A DNA stretch of 11,590 nt from Brevibacterium picturae (lineage in GTDB: Bacteria > Actinomycetota > Actinomycetes > Actinomycetales > Brevibacteriaceae): the NCBI RefSeq assembly GCF_030453725.1, contig NZ_JAKDJU010000097.1, positions 1-11,590 of the forward strand, in the 5' to 3' direction. The notes below the pieces were generated by a model. It did not search any database. It was not told the origin of the DNA and saw nothing but the letters and a program-made list of their open reading frames with translations. A program made the position numbers and the translations under genes. Positions 1-5,839 of this stretch are shown in pieces. Every line of letters begins with the position of its first letter. Positions within the stretch are counted from its first letter, which is position 1.

Positions 1-127
1 CAATCATGTCGCGGATGGCTCGGCCGCTTCCACTGTACGTAACAGCCCCGTGATGATCCGGGAGGCTTAAGGGCGTGTGTTGCGCATTGGAGGAAGTTCA
101 CAGCCGCGGATCTGCACCGGGACGACG

Positions 128-197
128 CGCACCCGGCGAAGACAGGCGCACCGAGCGAAGTCAGGCGCACCGGGCGAAGGCAGGCGCAGCGGGCACA
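128..197 (+). repeat. 19-bp tandem repeat, 3 full copies plus a partial
   Basis: Copies at 128-146, 147-165 and 166-184 share the pattern CGCACCGGGCGAAGNCAGG with one or two differences each, and a decaying fourth copy starts at 185 (CGCAGCGGGCA). It lies about 170 bp beyond the prfB stop codon, outside any supported gene. The period is not a multiple of three, so a translated repeat is unlikely. Function unknown; it may be a slippage-prone minisatellite or an array of protein-binding sites. Confidence 0.8.
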
Positions 198-290
198 GCT
201 CGGTGTGGTTAACGGATTCTCTGTCCGCAAACGGTTGCCGCAGACGCCGAAACCGCCCATCTGTGGACAGTGAATCGGTGTTCAGGGACT

Positions 291-326
291 GCCGACGACC
301 GCCCGGGCGCCGACGACCGCCTGAAA
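291..326 (+). repeat. 18-bp direct repeat, two copies
   Basis: The 13-mer GCCGACGACCGCC occurs at 291-303 and again at 309-321, giving an 18-bp period. A matching GTCGGC at 342-347 could pair with either GCCGAC to form a weak 6-bp stem with a long loop, just past the prfB stop. There is no T-run, so I do not call it a terminator. Confidence 0.55.
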
Positions 327-363
327 CCGCCGCCAGCGACGGTCGGCTGGGCCTCGCTGACTA

Positions 364-1482
364 TCAGGATGCCTCTTCGGCCATCTCCTGTTCCTTGCGC
401 CACCGGATGCCGGCTTCGATGAGCCCGTCGATGTCTCCGTCGAAGACGGCCGAGGGGTTGTTGACCTCGTAGCCCGAGCGCAGGTCCTTGACCATCTGGT
501 ACGGGTGGGTGACGTAGGAGCGCATCTGATCGCCCCAGCTGGCCTTGATGTCGCCGGCCAGTTCCTTCTTCTCCGCCGCTTCTTCCTGACGCTTGAGGTC
601 GAGGAGGCGTGACTGCAGCACGCGCATTGCAGCTTCGCGGTTCTGGATCTGCGACTTCTCGTTCTGCATGCTCACAACGACGCCGGTCGGCTCGTGTGTG
701 ATGCGCACGGCCGAGTCCGTCGTGTTCACGGACTGACCACCAGGGCCCGAAGACCGGTAGACGTCGATGCGCAGATCGTTCTCATCGATCTCGACATGGT
801 CGGTGGACTCGATGAGCGGAACGACCTCGACGGCGGCGAAGGAGGTCTGACGACGTCCCTGGTTGTCGAAGGGGCTGATGCGCACGAGACGGTGCGTACC
901 GGCCTCCACTGACAAGGTTCCGTAGGCGTAGGGGGCGTTGACCTGGATCGTTGCAGACTTGATGCCCGCACCCTCGGCGTAGGAGGTGTCGAGCTGCTGC
1001 ACTTTGTACCCGCGGTTCTCGCCCCAGCGGATGTACATGCGGATGAGCATCTGAGCCCAGTCGGTCGCATCGTCGCCGCCGGCTCCGGAGCGCACGGTCA
1101 CCACGGCCGAGCGCTCATCGTATTCGTGGTTGAGCAGGGTCGAGATCTCGAGCTCGGCAAGCTGATCATGCAGCTTCTTGATGTCGCGCTCGGCTTCGGC
1201 CTTCGAGTCCTCGTCGCCCTCGTCTTCGGACATTTCGATGAGGAGTTCGGAATCGTCGATGCGTTCGCCGAACTTCTCGAGCTTCTCGAGTGTTCCCTGC
1301 TTGTGCGCGAGAGTGGCCGAGGTCTTCTGCGCCGAATCCGGATCGTCCCAGAAGGTCGGTGCGGACGCTTCCTCCGTGAGCTCGGCGACCTCGGAGCGCA
1401 GATTGTCCAGATCGGACACGTCCAGGATCGCCTTATAGGTCTGACGGAGGTTGGCGATTTCAGCAGAATAATCAATGGCCAT
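364..1482 (-). CDS. prfB: Peptide chain release factor 2 (RF2)
   Basis: RF2 recognises UGA and UAA in the ribosomal A site and triggers hydrolysis of peptidyl-tRNA in the cytoplasm. The 372-residue protein has the usual RF2 length. The anticodon-like recognition tripeptide Ser-Pro-Phe is at residues 203-205, which separates RF2 from RF1 (Pro-x-Thr). The catalytic Gly-Gly-Gln is at 248-250 in the context SGPGGQSVNTTDSAVRITH; its Gln is the usual PrmC methylation target. An acidic, coiled-coil-prone N-terminal domain spans about 1-110. The frame is open from an ATG at 1482 to a TGA at 366-364, with no internal UGA and no Shine-Dalgarno-like slippage site, so the autoregulatory +1 frameshift of E. 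coli and many other bacteria is absent. Its own stop is UGA, read by its product. It is divergent from the pilus operon. The start is weakly preceded by a GGGA sequence; a leaderless start is possible. Confidence 0.97.
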   Translation of the reverse strand: MAIDYSAEIANLRQTYKAILDVSDLDNLRSEVAELTEEASAPTFWDDPDSAQKTSATLAHKQGTLEKLEKFGERIDDSELLIEMSEDEGDEDSKAEAERDIKKLHDQLAELEISTLLNHEYDERSAVVTVRSGAGGDDATDWAQMLIRMYIRWGENRGYKVQQLDTSYAEGAGIKSATIQVNAPYAYGTLSVEAGTHRLVRISPFDNQGRRQTSFAAVEVVPLIESTDHVEIDENDLRIDVYRSSGPGGQSVNTTDSAVRITHEPTGVVVSMQNEKSQIQNREAAMRVLQSRLLDLKRQEEAAEKKELAGDIKASWGDQMRSYVTHPYQMVKDLRSGYEVNNPSAVFDGDIDGLIEAGIRWRKEQEMAEEAS

Positions 1483-1491
1483 AGTGATCCC

Positions 1492-1497
1492 AGCCTA
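1492..1497 (-). promoter_or_regulatory. Putative prfB -10 element
   Basis: On the minus strand TAGGCT lies 9 nt before the prfB ATG and fits the actinobacterial -10 pattern TANNNT. Transcription would then begin at or within a few bases of the start codon, giving a leaderless or nearly leaderless mRNA, consistent with the lack of a good Shine-Dalgarno. No clear -35 box; a small palindrome GGATT-G-AATCC (1515-1525) sits near where one would be. Inference only. Confidence 0.35.
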
Positions 1498-1552
1498 GTG
1501 CATCGCACGCCCCAGGATTGAATCCGCGGCCCGCACCCACTGCCGAAAAGCA

Positions 1553-1565
1553 CGGGGAAACCCCG
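1553..1565. repeat. Short inverted repeat, 5-bp arms and AAA loop
   Basis: CGGGG at 1553-1557 and CCCCG at 1561-1565 form a perfect 5-bp stem around AAA. It is the first of three dyads spaced over about 140 bp upstream of prfB. Too short to interpret alone. Confidence 0.5.
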
Positions 1566-1576
1566 CCGACCACCAT

Positions 1577-1612
1577 CGCCGAGGTGAGGCGAACAGTCGT
1601 GCCACCTCGGCG
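1577..1612. repeat. Perfect 10-bp inverted repeat with inner stem
   Basis: CGCCGAGGTG at 1577-1586 is matched exactly by CACCTCGGCG at 1603-1612. Inside the 16-nt spacer CGA (1590-1592) can pair with TCG (1597-1599), so the whole element folds as a two-tier hairpin on either strand. It lies 95-130 bp upstream of the prfB start. No T-run follows on either side, which argues against a simple intrinsic terminator; an operator or a structured leader is possible. Confidence 0.75.
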
Positions 1613-1663
1613 CTGGATTGGGGTGGGTTCGATGCCTCGAATATGGCAGACAGAATTTGGCGC

Positions 1664-1695
1664 CACCGGCGGGAGATCAAGTCATCCCGCCGGTG
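1664..1695. repeat. Perfect 11-bp inverted repeat
   Basis: CACCGGCGGGA at 1664-1674 and TCCCGCCGGTG at 1685-1695 are exact reverse complements around a 10-nt spacer. After one mismatch the stem continues for three pairs (1660-1662 with 1697-1699). This is the strongest dyad in the window. It has no T-tract, so it is either a factor-independent terminator of non-classical type, a regulator-binding dyad, or a hairpin in an unmapped transcript. Confidence 0.8.
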
Positions 1696-1862
1696 ACGCG
1701 GACCGTGGTGGAGAAGTGTGACCCTGAGCGTGGAGCCTCAGCAGAACGCCACTGCAACAGTGATGAGAATCTATACCCGATCTCAGGAATCCGCAATGAC
1801 CACGAGTTCGCAAATCCCGTGCGTGAAACTACTGCTATGACATTCGAGCTCCGCGCACGAAG

Positions 1863-1871
1863 TTATCCACA
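1863..1871 (+). promoter_or_regulatory. Perfect DnaA-box 9-mer
   Basis: TTATCCACA matches the classical DnaA box TTATNCACA exactly. It lies about 100 bp upstream of the first tad gene in the AT-rich part of the intergenic region. A single box is not an origin; it could mark DnaA-linked transcription control or be chance. Other DnaA-box-like sites are at 262-270, 6177-6185 and 6907-6931. Confidence 0.45.
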
Positions 1872-1939
1872 GATTCGGCAAACCACTGGATTCTTCTTTC
1901 GACTACAGATAGGTTAAAAACAAATCCAGCTGTTGCAAA

Positions 1940-1966
1940 TATGATTCGCATTCTGTACTCCAGGGG
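1940..1966 (+). promoter_or_regulatory. Putative tad operon -10 box and Shine-Dalgarno
   Basis: TATGAT at 1940-1945 matches the -10 consensus TATAAT in five of six positions and would place a start of transcription near 1952. AGGGG at 1962-1966 is a Shine-Dalgarno 6 nt before the GTG at 1973 and supports that start for the ATPase gene. No convincing -35 box is present, which is common in actinobacterial promoters. An alternative -10 is TAGGTT at 1910-1915. Confidence 0.4.
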
Positions 1967-1972
1967 TTCAAC

Positions 1973-3196
1973 GTGGAAGCCACCGAGGTCATCAAGAGCG
2001 AAGTCCACAAGAGGATCAGAGATCTTGATGTGGACCCTCGCGCCGATATGCAACGCTCACGCGAGGTCATTCGCACGGTCATCTCCGAATACGACGAACG
2101 CAGCCTCGTCGCGGATCTGCCGCCCCTGGACGACAAGGAAGCAACGTTCCGGACCATCGACAATCAGCTCTCCGGGTTCGGCGCTCTGCAGGACTATTTC
2201 GATGACCCCCGGGTCGAGGAGATCTGGGTCAACTCCCCCAGCGAGATCTTCATCGCCATCGATGGCCTCCACCAACTGACGACGACGAAACTCACTGCCG
2301 GCGAGCTCGACGATCTCATCGAGAGGATGCTGCGCACCTCAGGTCGTCGTGTCGACTTGTCCCAGCCCTTTGTCGATGCGATGCTTCCCGACGGTTCTCG
2401 GCTCCATGTCGTCCTGCCAGACATCACCCGCTCCTACCCTGCGGTCAACATTCGCAAGTTCATACAACGGCCGCGGAATCTGGCCGGTCTGGTCGCCCAG
2501 GGGTCGCTGACGCCGGTCGCTGCACGGTTCCTCGACGCAGCCGTCGCCAGCGGCGCGAATATTTTAGTCTCCGGTGCAACTCAGGCCGGAAAGACCACCA
2601 TGCTCAATGCTCTGGCCGGTTCCATTCCCGCCCGTGAGCGCATCATCTCCTGTGAGGAAGTCTTCGAGCTCAACCTGCCCAGCCGCGACTGGGTTCCCAT
2701 GCAGTGTCGCCAGCCCTCACTCGAAGGCACCGGCGAGGTCACCCTACGATCCCTGGTCAAGGAAGCACTGCGTATGCGCCCGACCCGCATGATCGTCGGG
2801 GAGGTCCGTGAGGCCGAGAGCCTCGACCTGCTCGTGGCCTTGAATTCGGGACTGCCCGGCATGGGAACGATCCACGCGAACTCCGCCCGTGCCGCGATCA
2901 CGAAAATCTGCACTCTGCCGCTCCTGGCCGGGGCCAACATCTCTTCGTCCTTCGTCGTCCCCACCGTGGCAGTGAGCATCGACGTCGTCGTCCACCTGCG
3001 ACGTGATCAGAAAGGGACCCGGCTCGTCAGCGAGATCTGTGCTGTGCCCGGCGGTGTCGAGGGTGACGTCGTCGAACTCGACACGATCTTCCATTCGCCG
3101 CAGGGACAGCTGATTCGCGGTCAGGGATTCGGCCACCTCGGCGAGCGGTTCGCCAGCATCGGCAAGGATCTCCATTCCATTCTGGAAACCACATGA
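1973..3196 (+). CDS. cpaF: CpaF/TadA family pilus assembly ATPase
   Basis: Cytoplasmic hexameric type II/IV secretion ATPase that would power assembly (and perhaps retraction) of a Tad-type pilus. The 407-residue protein shows, in order, an N-terminal helical domain (about 1-120), the Walker A loop GATQAGKT at 201-208, the Asp-box region ISCEEVFELNL at 225-235, the Walker B region MIVGEVREAESLDLL at 273-287 and the His box MGTIHANSA at 297-305. These are the standard CpaF landmarks; the acidic pair E228/E229 replaces the more usual E-D, and the Walker A loop lacks the common GSGKT spelling but keeps the essential Gly, Lys and Thr. The GTG start at 1973 is chosen for its Shine-Dalgarno AGGGG. 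Its TGA overlaps the tadB ATG (ATGA), so translation is probably coupled. This is the first gene of the operon. Confidence 0.95.
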   Translation: MEATEVIKSEVHKRIRDLDVDPRADMQRSREVIRTVISEYDERSLVADLPPLDDKEATFRTIDNQLSGFGALQDYFDDPRVEEIWVNSPSEIFIAIDGLHQLTTTKLTAGELDDLIERMLRTSGRRVDLSQPFVDAMLPDGSRLHVVLPDITRSYPAVNIRKFIQRPRNLAGLVAQGSLTPVAARFLDAAVASGANILVSGATQAGKTTMLNALAGSIPARERIISCEEVFELNLPSRDWVPMQCRQPSLEGTGEVTLRSLVKEALRMRPTRMIVGEVREAESLDLLVALNSGLPGMGTIHANSARAAITKICTLPLLAGANISSSFVVPTVAVSIDVVVHLRRDQKGTRLVSEICAVPGGVEGDVVELDTIFHSPQGQLIRGQGFGHLGERFASIGKDLHSILETT

Positions 3197-4122
3197 GCTA
3201 CTCCCAATACAGTCTCCTCATCGGTGCGTGCTTCGGCGCGGGCCTGTTCCTGCTGTGGATGTCACTGTGGCAGAAGCCGACCAGCAAACGACTCCAGAAG
3301 CGATGGGTCCGCGAGCTCGATGACATGCTCACCGGCGCCGGGTTTCCACGGATGCACCCGAGCCACCTGATCCTCATCTCGATCGCCGTCTTCATCGTCG
3401 TCAGCCTCGTCGCCACCGTCCTCTCCGGCTCGTGGGCGATCGCCCTGTGCTTCGGCCTCTTCGCCTCGTGGCTGCCGCACCGACTGCTCCAGCATCGGGC
3501 TCGCAGCAAACAGGTCATGCGTCGTGAGCTGTGGCCCGAAACCCTCGACCACCTCAATTCCGGCGTTCGTGCCGGCCTGTCACTGCCCGAAGCGCTGAGT
3601 TCGCTCTCCCACCGCGGGCCCGAGCCGCTGCGTCCTCTGTTCGAAGTCTTCGCCGAGGAGTACCGGGCCAGCGGTTCCTTCGCCATCGCACTCGAACGGT
3701 TCCGCCAGGTCAGTGCCGACCCGGTGGCAGACCGGATCGTCGTCGCACTCAGCGTGACCAGGCAGGTCGGCGGAAGTGATCTCGGCACGATGCTGAGAGC
3801 ACTCGCCCAGTTCGTCCGCGACGATGCCCGCACCCGCAACGAACTCTCCGCCCGGCAGCAGTGGACGGTCAATGGTGCTCGTCTGGCGGTGGCAGCTCCC
3901 TGGGTGGTGCTTGCGTTCCTCTCGACCCGGCCCGAGACTGCCGTTGCCTACAATTCCCAGACCGGGCTGCTCCTCCTGGCCTCCGGGTTCGTCATCTCAC
4001 TGTTGGCGTATCAGGCGATGAAGCGGATCGGCAGACTCCCGCAGGAGCCGCGCGTCATCGAAGGATCATCGCTGTCCTCCTCGTCGTTCCACCGTTCGAC
4101 CGAGGGCAGTGACGCCTTGTGA
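3193..4122 (+). CDS. tadB: TadB-like pilus platform membrane protein
   Basis: Inner-membrane platform protein of the GspF/TadB class, expected to couple the ATPase to pilin polymerisation with TadC. The 309-residue protein has hydrophobic segments at about 6-25, 58-77 and 79-97, then a cytoplasmic type II secretion F domain from about 115 (RELWPETLDHLNSGVRAGLS, rich in helices; LALSVTRQVGG-type motif near 184-194), and two more membrane segments at about 229-247 and 258-275. The ATG overlaps the preceding stop by 4 bp and there is no strong Shine-Dalgarno, as expected for translational coupling. The extra predicted N-terminal helix and the serine-rich C-terminal tail (290-303) are as in other actinobacterial TadB proteins. 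Function is inferred from family and context. Confidence 0.9.
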   Translation: MSYSQYSLLIGACFGAGLFLLWMSLWQKPTSKRLQKRWVRELDDMLTGAGFPRMHPSHLILISIAVFIVVSLVATVLSGSWAIALCFGLFASWLPHRLLQHRARSKQVMRRELWPETLDHLNSGVRAGLSLPEALSSLSHRGPEPLRPLFEVFAEEYRASGSFAIALERFRQVSADPVADRIVVALSVTRQVGGSDLGTMLRALAQFVRDDARTRNELSARQQWTVNGARLAVAAPWVVLAFLSTRPETAVAYNSQTGLLLLASGFVISLLAYQAMKRIGRLPQEPRVIEGSSLSSSSFHRSTEGSDAL

Positions 4123-5057
4123 GCATGCTGACCGATCCGCTCGCGATCCTTGCCCTGGCAACGTTCAATGGGTTGGCATTGTGCGTCTTCGTCCTCTCCC
4201 TGCCGCCGCTGAGGCGACCGGCACTCTCGTCTCGCATCGCCCCATATCTGCGTGATCAGGAATCGCTGGTCGACATCTACGCCCCGCCGACTCCCCGCGC
4301 GGAGGGGCTGGTGGGACTGCTCAAGTCCGTCACGTTCGGCGCCACCATGTGGGTGACGTCCCGGATCACCACGGACGCCACATTGAACCTGCGGATCAAC
4401 CGCCTCGGCGGGGGTGCGTCTCTGGAACGCTTCCGGATCAACCAGATTCTGAGCATCCTGGCGGGCATGATCGCCGCCGGATGCGTGGCCGGGCTGCTCT
4501 CGGCCCAACGGGGTTTCTCCCCCGTGGTCACCCTCGTCCTCATCATCAGCGGCGGCATCGCCGGCCACATCACCAACGACTGGCGCCTGAGCCAAGCCAT
4601 CGCCCGCCACGAGTCCCGCGTCCTCGCAGAGTTCCCCACCGTCGCCGAACTCCTCGCACTGTCCATCACCGCCGGCGAGGGAATCGTCGAAGCACTCGAA
4701 CGGGTGTGCCGCACATGCTCGGGAGACCTTGTCGATGAGCTGCGCACCGCCCTGGCGGCGACCAGGACCGGAACGCCGCTCGTCGATGCGCTCGATTCGA
4801 TGGCCACCAGGATCGCCATTCCGGAGATCGTGCAGTTCGTCGACGGTCTGGCCGTGTCGATGACCCGCGGAACCCCGCTGGCAGAGGTCCTCCGCGCTCA
4901 GGCCGCCGATGTGCGGGAACAGTCGCGTCGTCGCCTGCTCGAGCTGTCGGGCAAGAAGGAGATCGGAATGCTGGTGCCGGTCGTCGTCTTCGTGCTCCCG
5001 GTGACCGTCATCTTCGCCGTCTTCCCCTCACTCACCGTCCTCGATCTGAGCCCATGA
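4119..5057 (+). CDS. tadC: TadC-like pilus platform membrane protein
   Basis: Second GspF-type platform protein; TadB and TadC are thought to form the membrane base of the Tad machine. The 312-residue product has a membrane segment at about 8-28, a hydrophobic pair at about 110-130 and 134-152, a cytoplasmic F domain at about 170-280 (EFPTVAELLALSITAGEGIVEAL, then GTPLAEVLRAQAADVREQ near 251-268) and a C-terminal membrane segment at about 283-303. I chose the GTG at 4119, which overlaps the tadB stop as GTGA; an ATG two codons later (4125) is an alternative. After its stop comes the 84-bp leader of the pilin candidate. Confidence 0.9.
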   Translation: MSMLTDPLAILALATFNGLALCVFVLSLPPLRRPALSSRIAPYLRDQESLVDIYAPPTPRAEGLVGLLKSVTFGATMWVTSRITTDATLNLRINRLGGGASLERFRINQILSILAGMIAAGCVAGLLSAQRGFSPVVTLVLIISGGIAGHITNDWRLSQAIARHESRVLAEFPTVAELLALSITAGEGIVEALERVCRTCSGDLVDELRTALAATRTGTPLVDALDSMATRIAIPEIVQFVDGLAVSMTRGTPLAEVLRAQAADVREQSRRRLLELSGKKEIGMLVPVVVFVLPVTVIFAVFPSLTVLDLSP

Positions 5058-5141
5058 CCCACGCGGACGCACACTGTCGAATCCACCCACGCCACCACCT
5101 GACCACCCCGCCAACCGACCACCCTGGAAGAAGGAGACACC
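5058..5141 (+). promoter_or_regulatory. C-rich, G-poor leader before the pilin gene
   Basis: This is the only spacer longer than 1 nt inside the operon. Its core, 5083-5124, counts by hand as 27 C, 10 A, 4 G and 1 T, so the transcript would be almost unstructured; the opposite strand is rich in GG and GGG runs. It ends in a strong Shine-Dalgarno AAGGAG (5131-5136) 5 nt before the pilin ATG. An unstructured leader with a strong ribosome site suits high translation of a major subunit. No promoter or attenuator hairpin was recognised. Confidence 0.5.
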
Positions 5142-5375
5142 ATGTTCCACCACCTGATGAACCGATTCGCCGGGTTCGTCATCGGCCTTTCGATCGACGC
5201 CCCCGACCGCCGAGGCGAGCGCCGAGGTGACCGGCCGGACCGCGGCGATGTTCCCGGCTGGGTCCTCATCACCTTGATGACAGCAGGGCTGGTCGTCGCT
5301 CTGTGGGCATTGGCCGGAGAGGCCTTCACCTCAATGTTCCAGGATGCGATGAACAAGGTCCGGGGAGCCGGGTGA
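5142..5375 (+). CDS. Small Flp-like pilin candidate
   Basis: A 77-residue protein in the place usually held by the Flp pilin, between tadC and the TadE-like genes. It has a charged leader with an Arg/Asp/Gly repeat (DRRGERRGDRPDRGD, residues 22-36), then one hydrophobic helix from about W40 to A58, and a short amphipathic tail ending in AGAG-like small residues. A type III prepilin cleavage after G35 or G39 is possible, but the Glu at position +5 that is nearly constant in Flp and type IV pilins is missing; the sequence after G35 is DVPGW. It is therefore either a divergent pilin or a small accessory membrane protein. The start is fixed by the AAGGAG at 5131-5136. Its stop overlaps the next GTG (GTGA). 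Similar small proteins with a GDVPGW-type motif recur, as I recall, at this position in other actinobacterial tad loci. Confidence 0.7.
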   Translation: MFHHLMNRFAGFVIGLSIDAPDRRGERRGDRPDRGDVPGWVLITLMTAGLVVALWALAGEAFTSMFQDAMNKVRGAG

Positions 5376-5839
5376 GTCACCGGGAGTGCGGTGCTGACCT
5401 GGAACCGGGGTGCGGGATCACATCGCAACCCGAGTGTGAGGTCCACGATCGGGAGGCCCGCAGTGATTCCGGTTCCGCGATCGCTGAGTTCGCCCTCATC
5501 GGCTCGCTCCTGGCCCTTGTTCTGGCCGGCACCCTGCAGATCGGCCTGGTCATCCACGTCCGCAACACCGTCATCGACTCGGCCATTGCCGGTGCCCGCC
5601 AGGCCAGCCTCGCCGATCAGTCAACGGCGGACGGACATCGCCTCGCCTCCGAACTCATCACCGTGTCCGTGGGCGAGCGCTATGCCCAGTCGATCACCGT
5701 CACCGAGGCGCGGCAGGGCCAGGTAGAAGTCGTCGAGGTTCGGGTGCGGACGCCGCTGCCCGTCCTTGGCCTGTGGGGCCCCGCCGAGGTGTGGGACCTG
5801 AGCGGACGGTCCATCGTTGAGGACGTCGACCGTGACTGA
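5372..5839 (+). CDS. tadE: TadE-like minor pseudopilin
   Basis: A 155-residue prepilin-like protein of the TadE family, expected to be cleaved by a prepilin peptidase and to join or prime the pilus. A 34-residue hydrophilic leader ends in DSG; cleavage after G34 gives SAIAEF, with E39 at +5 followed by Phe, the classic TadE/pilin signature. The membrane helix spans about 40-63 and the remaining ~90 residues would be extracytoplasmic. I chose the GTG at 5372 because it overlaps the pilin stop (GTGA) and has GGGGAG at 5362-5367; an in-frame ATG at 5303 would lie inside the pilin gene. The leader has Cys at 6, 14 and 22, an exact 8-residue spacing, which is unusual for a cytoplasmic prepilin leader. 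Confidence 0.85.
   Translation: MSHRECGADLEPGCGITSQPECEVHDREARSDSGSAIAEFALIGSLLALVLAGTLQIGLVIHVRNTVIDSAIAGARQASLADQSTADGHRLASELITVSVGERYAQSITVTEARQGQVEVVEVRVRTPLPVLGLWGPAEVWDLSGRSIVEDVDRD

Larger units (their letters stand above)
1..363. other. Intergenic region downstream of prfB
   Basis: I see no convincing gene here. The plus-strand open frame from about 77 runs into the antisense of prfB and has a biased Arg/Pro composition with no family resemblance. The region holds a 19-bp tandem repeat (128-197), an 18-bp direct repeat (291-326) and a DnaA-box-like 8/9 match on the minus strand at 262-270. In many actinobacteria prfB is followed by ftsE, ftsX and smpB on the same strand; the minus-strand ATGATT at 7-2 at the extreme left edge would fit an ftsE start, but only two codons are inside the window, so this is a guess from gene order. 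No hairpin plus T-tract terminator for prfB was found. Confidence 0.6.
1483..1972. other. Divergent intergenic region between prfB and the tad operon
   Basis: About 490 bp without a supported gene. The prfB-proximal half (1500-1700) is GC-rich and holds three inverted repeats, listed separately. The tad-proximal half (about 1740-1970) is distinctly more AT-rich than the flanking genes and holds a DnaA-box 9-mer and the likely tad promoter. Two further small dyads are visible: CACTG-CAA-CAGTG at 1750-1762, and CTGAG/CTCAG at 1724-1728 and 1737-1741. I found no tRNA or recognisable riboswitch. Confidence 0.65.

Noticed and set aside
1..7. Possible ftsE start on the minus strand
   Set aside because: Gene order suggests it, but only ATGATT is visible and there is no clear Shine-Dalgarno, so it is not listed as a gene.
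77..472. 131-residue plus-strand open frame at the left end
   Set aside because: It runs antisense into prfB, is Arg/Pro-rich low complexity, crosses the 19-bp repeat and shows no domain.
1380..1482. Programmed +1 frameshift in prfB
   Set aside because: The frame is open throughout the N-terminal region, without a CUU-UGA slippage site.
1618..1655. tRNA T-arm-like GGTTCGATGCC
   Set aside because: The T-stem fails at two of five pairs and no acceptor or anticodon arm can be drawn around it.
1718..1840. 40-codon ORF from a GTG with a GGAG 4 nt upstream, in the prfB-tad gap
   Set aside because: G/C at third positions is only about half, unlike real genes here, and the peptide resembles nothing I know. 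Possible leader peptide, but unsupported.
5303..5371. Upstream extension of the TadE-like gene to ATG 5303
   Set aside because: It would lie entirely inside the pilin gene; the GTG at 5372 has the GTGA overlap and a Shine-Dalgarno.
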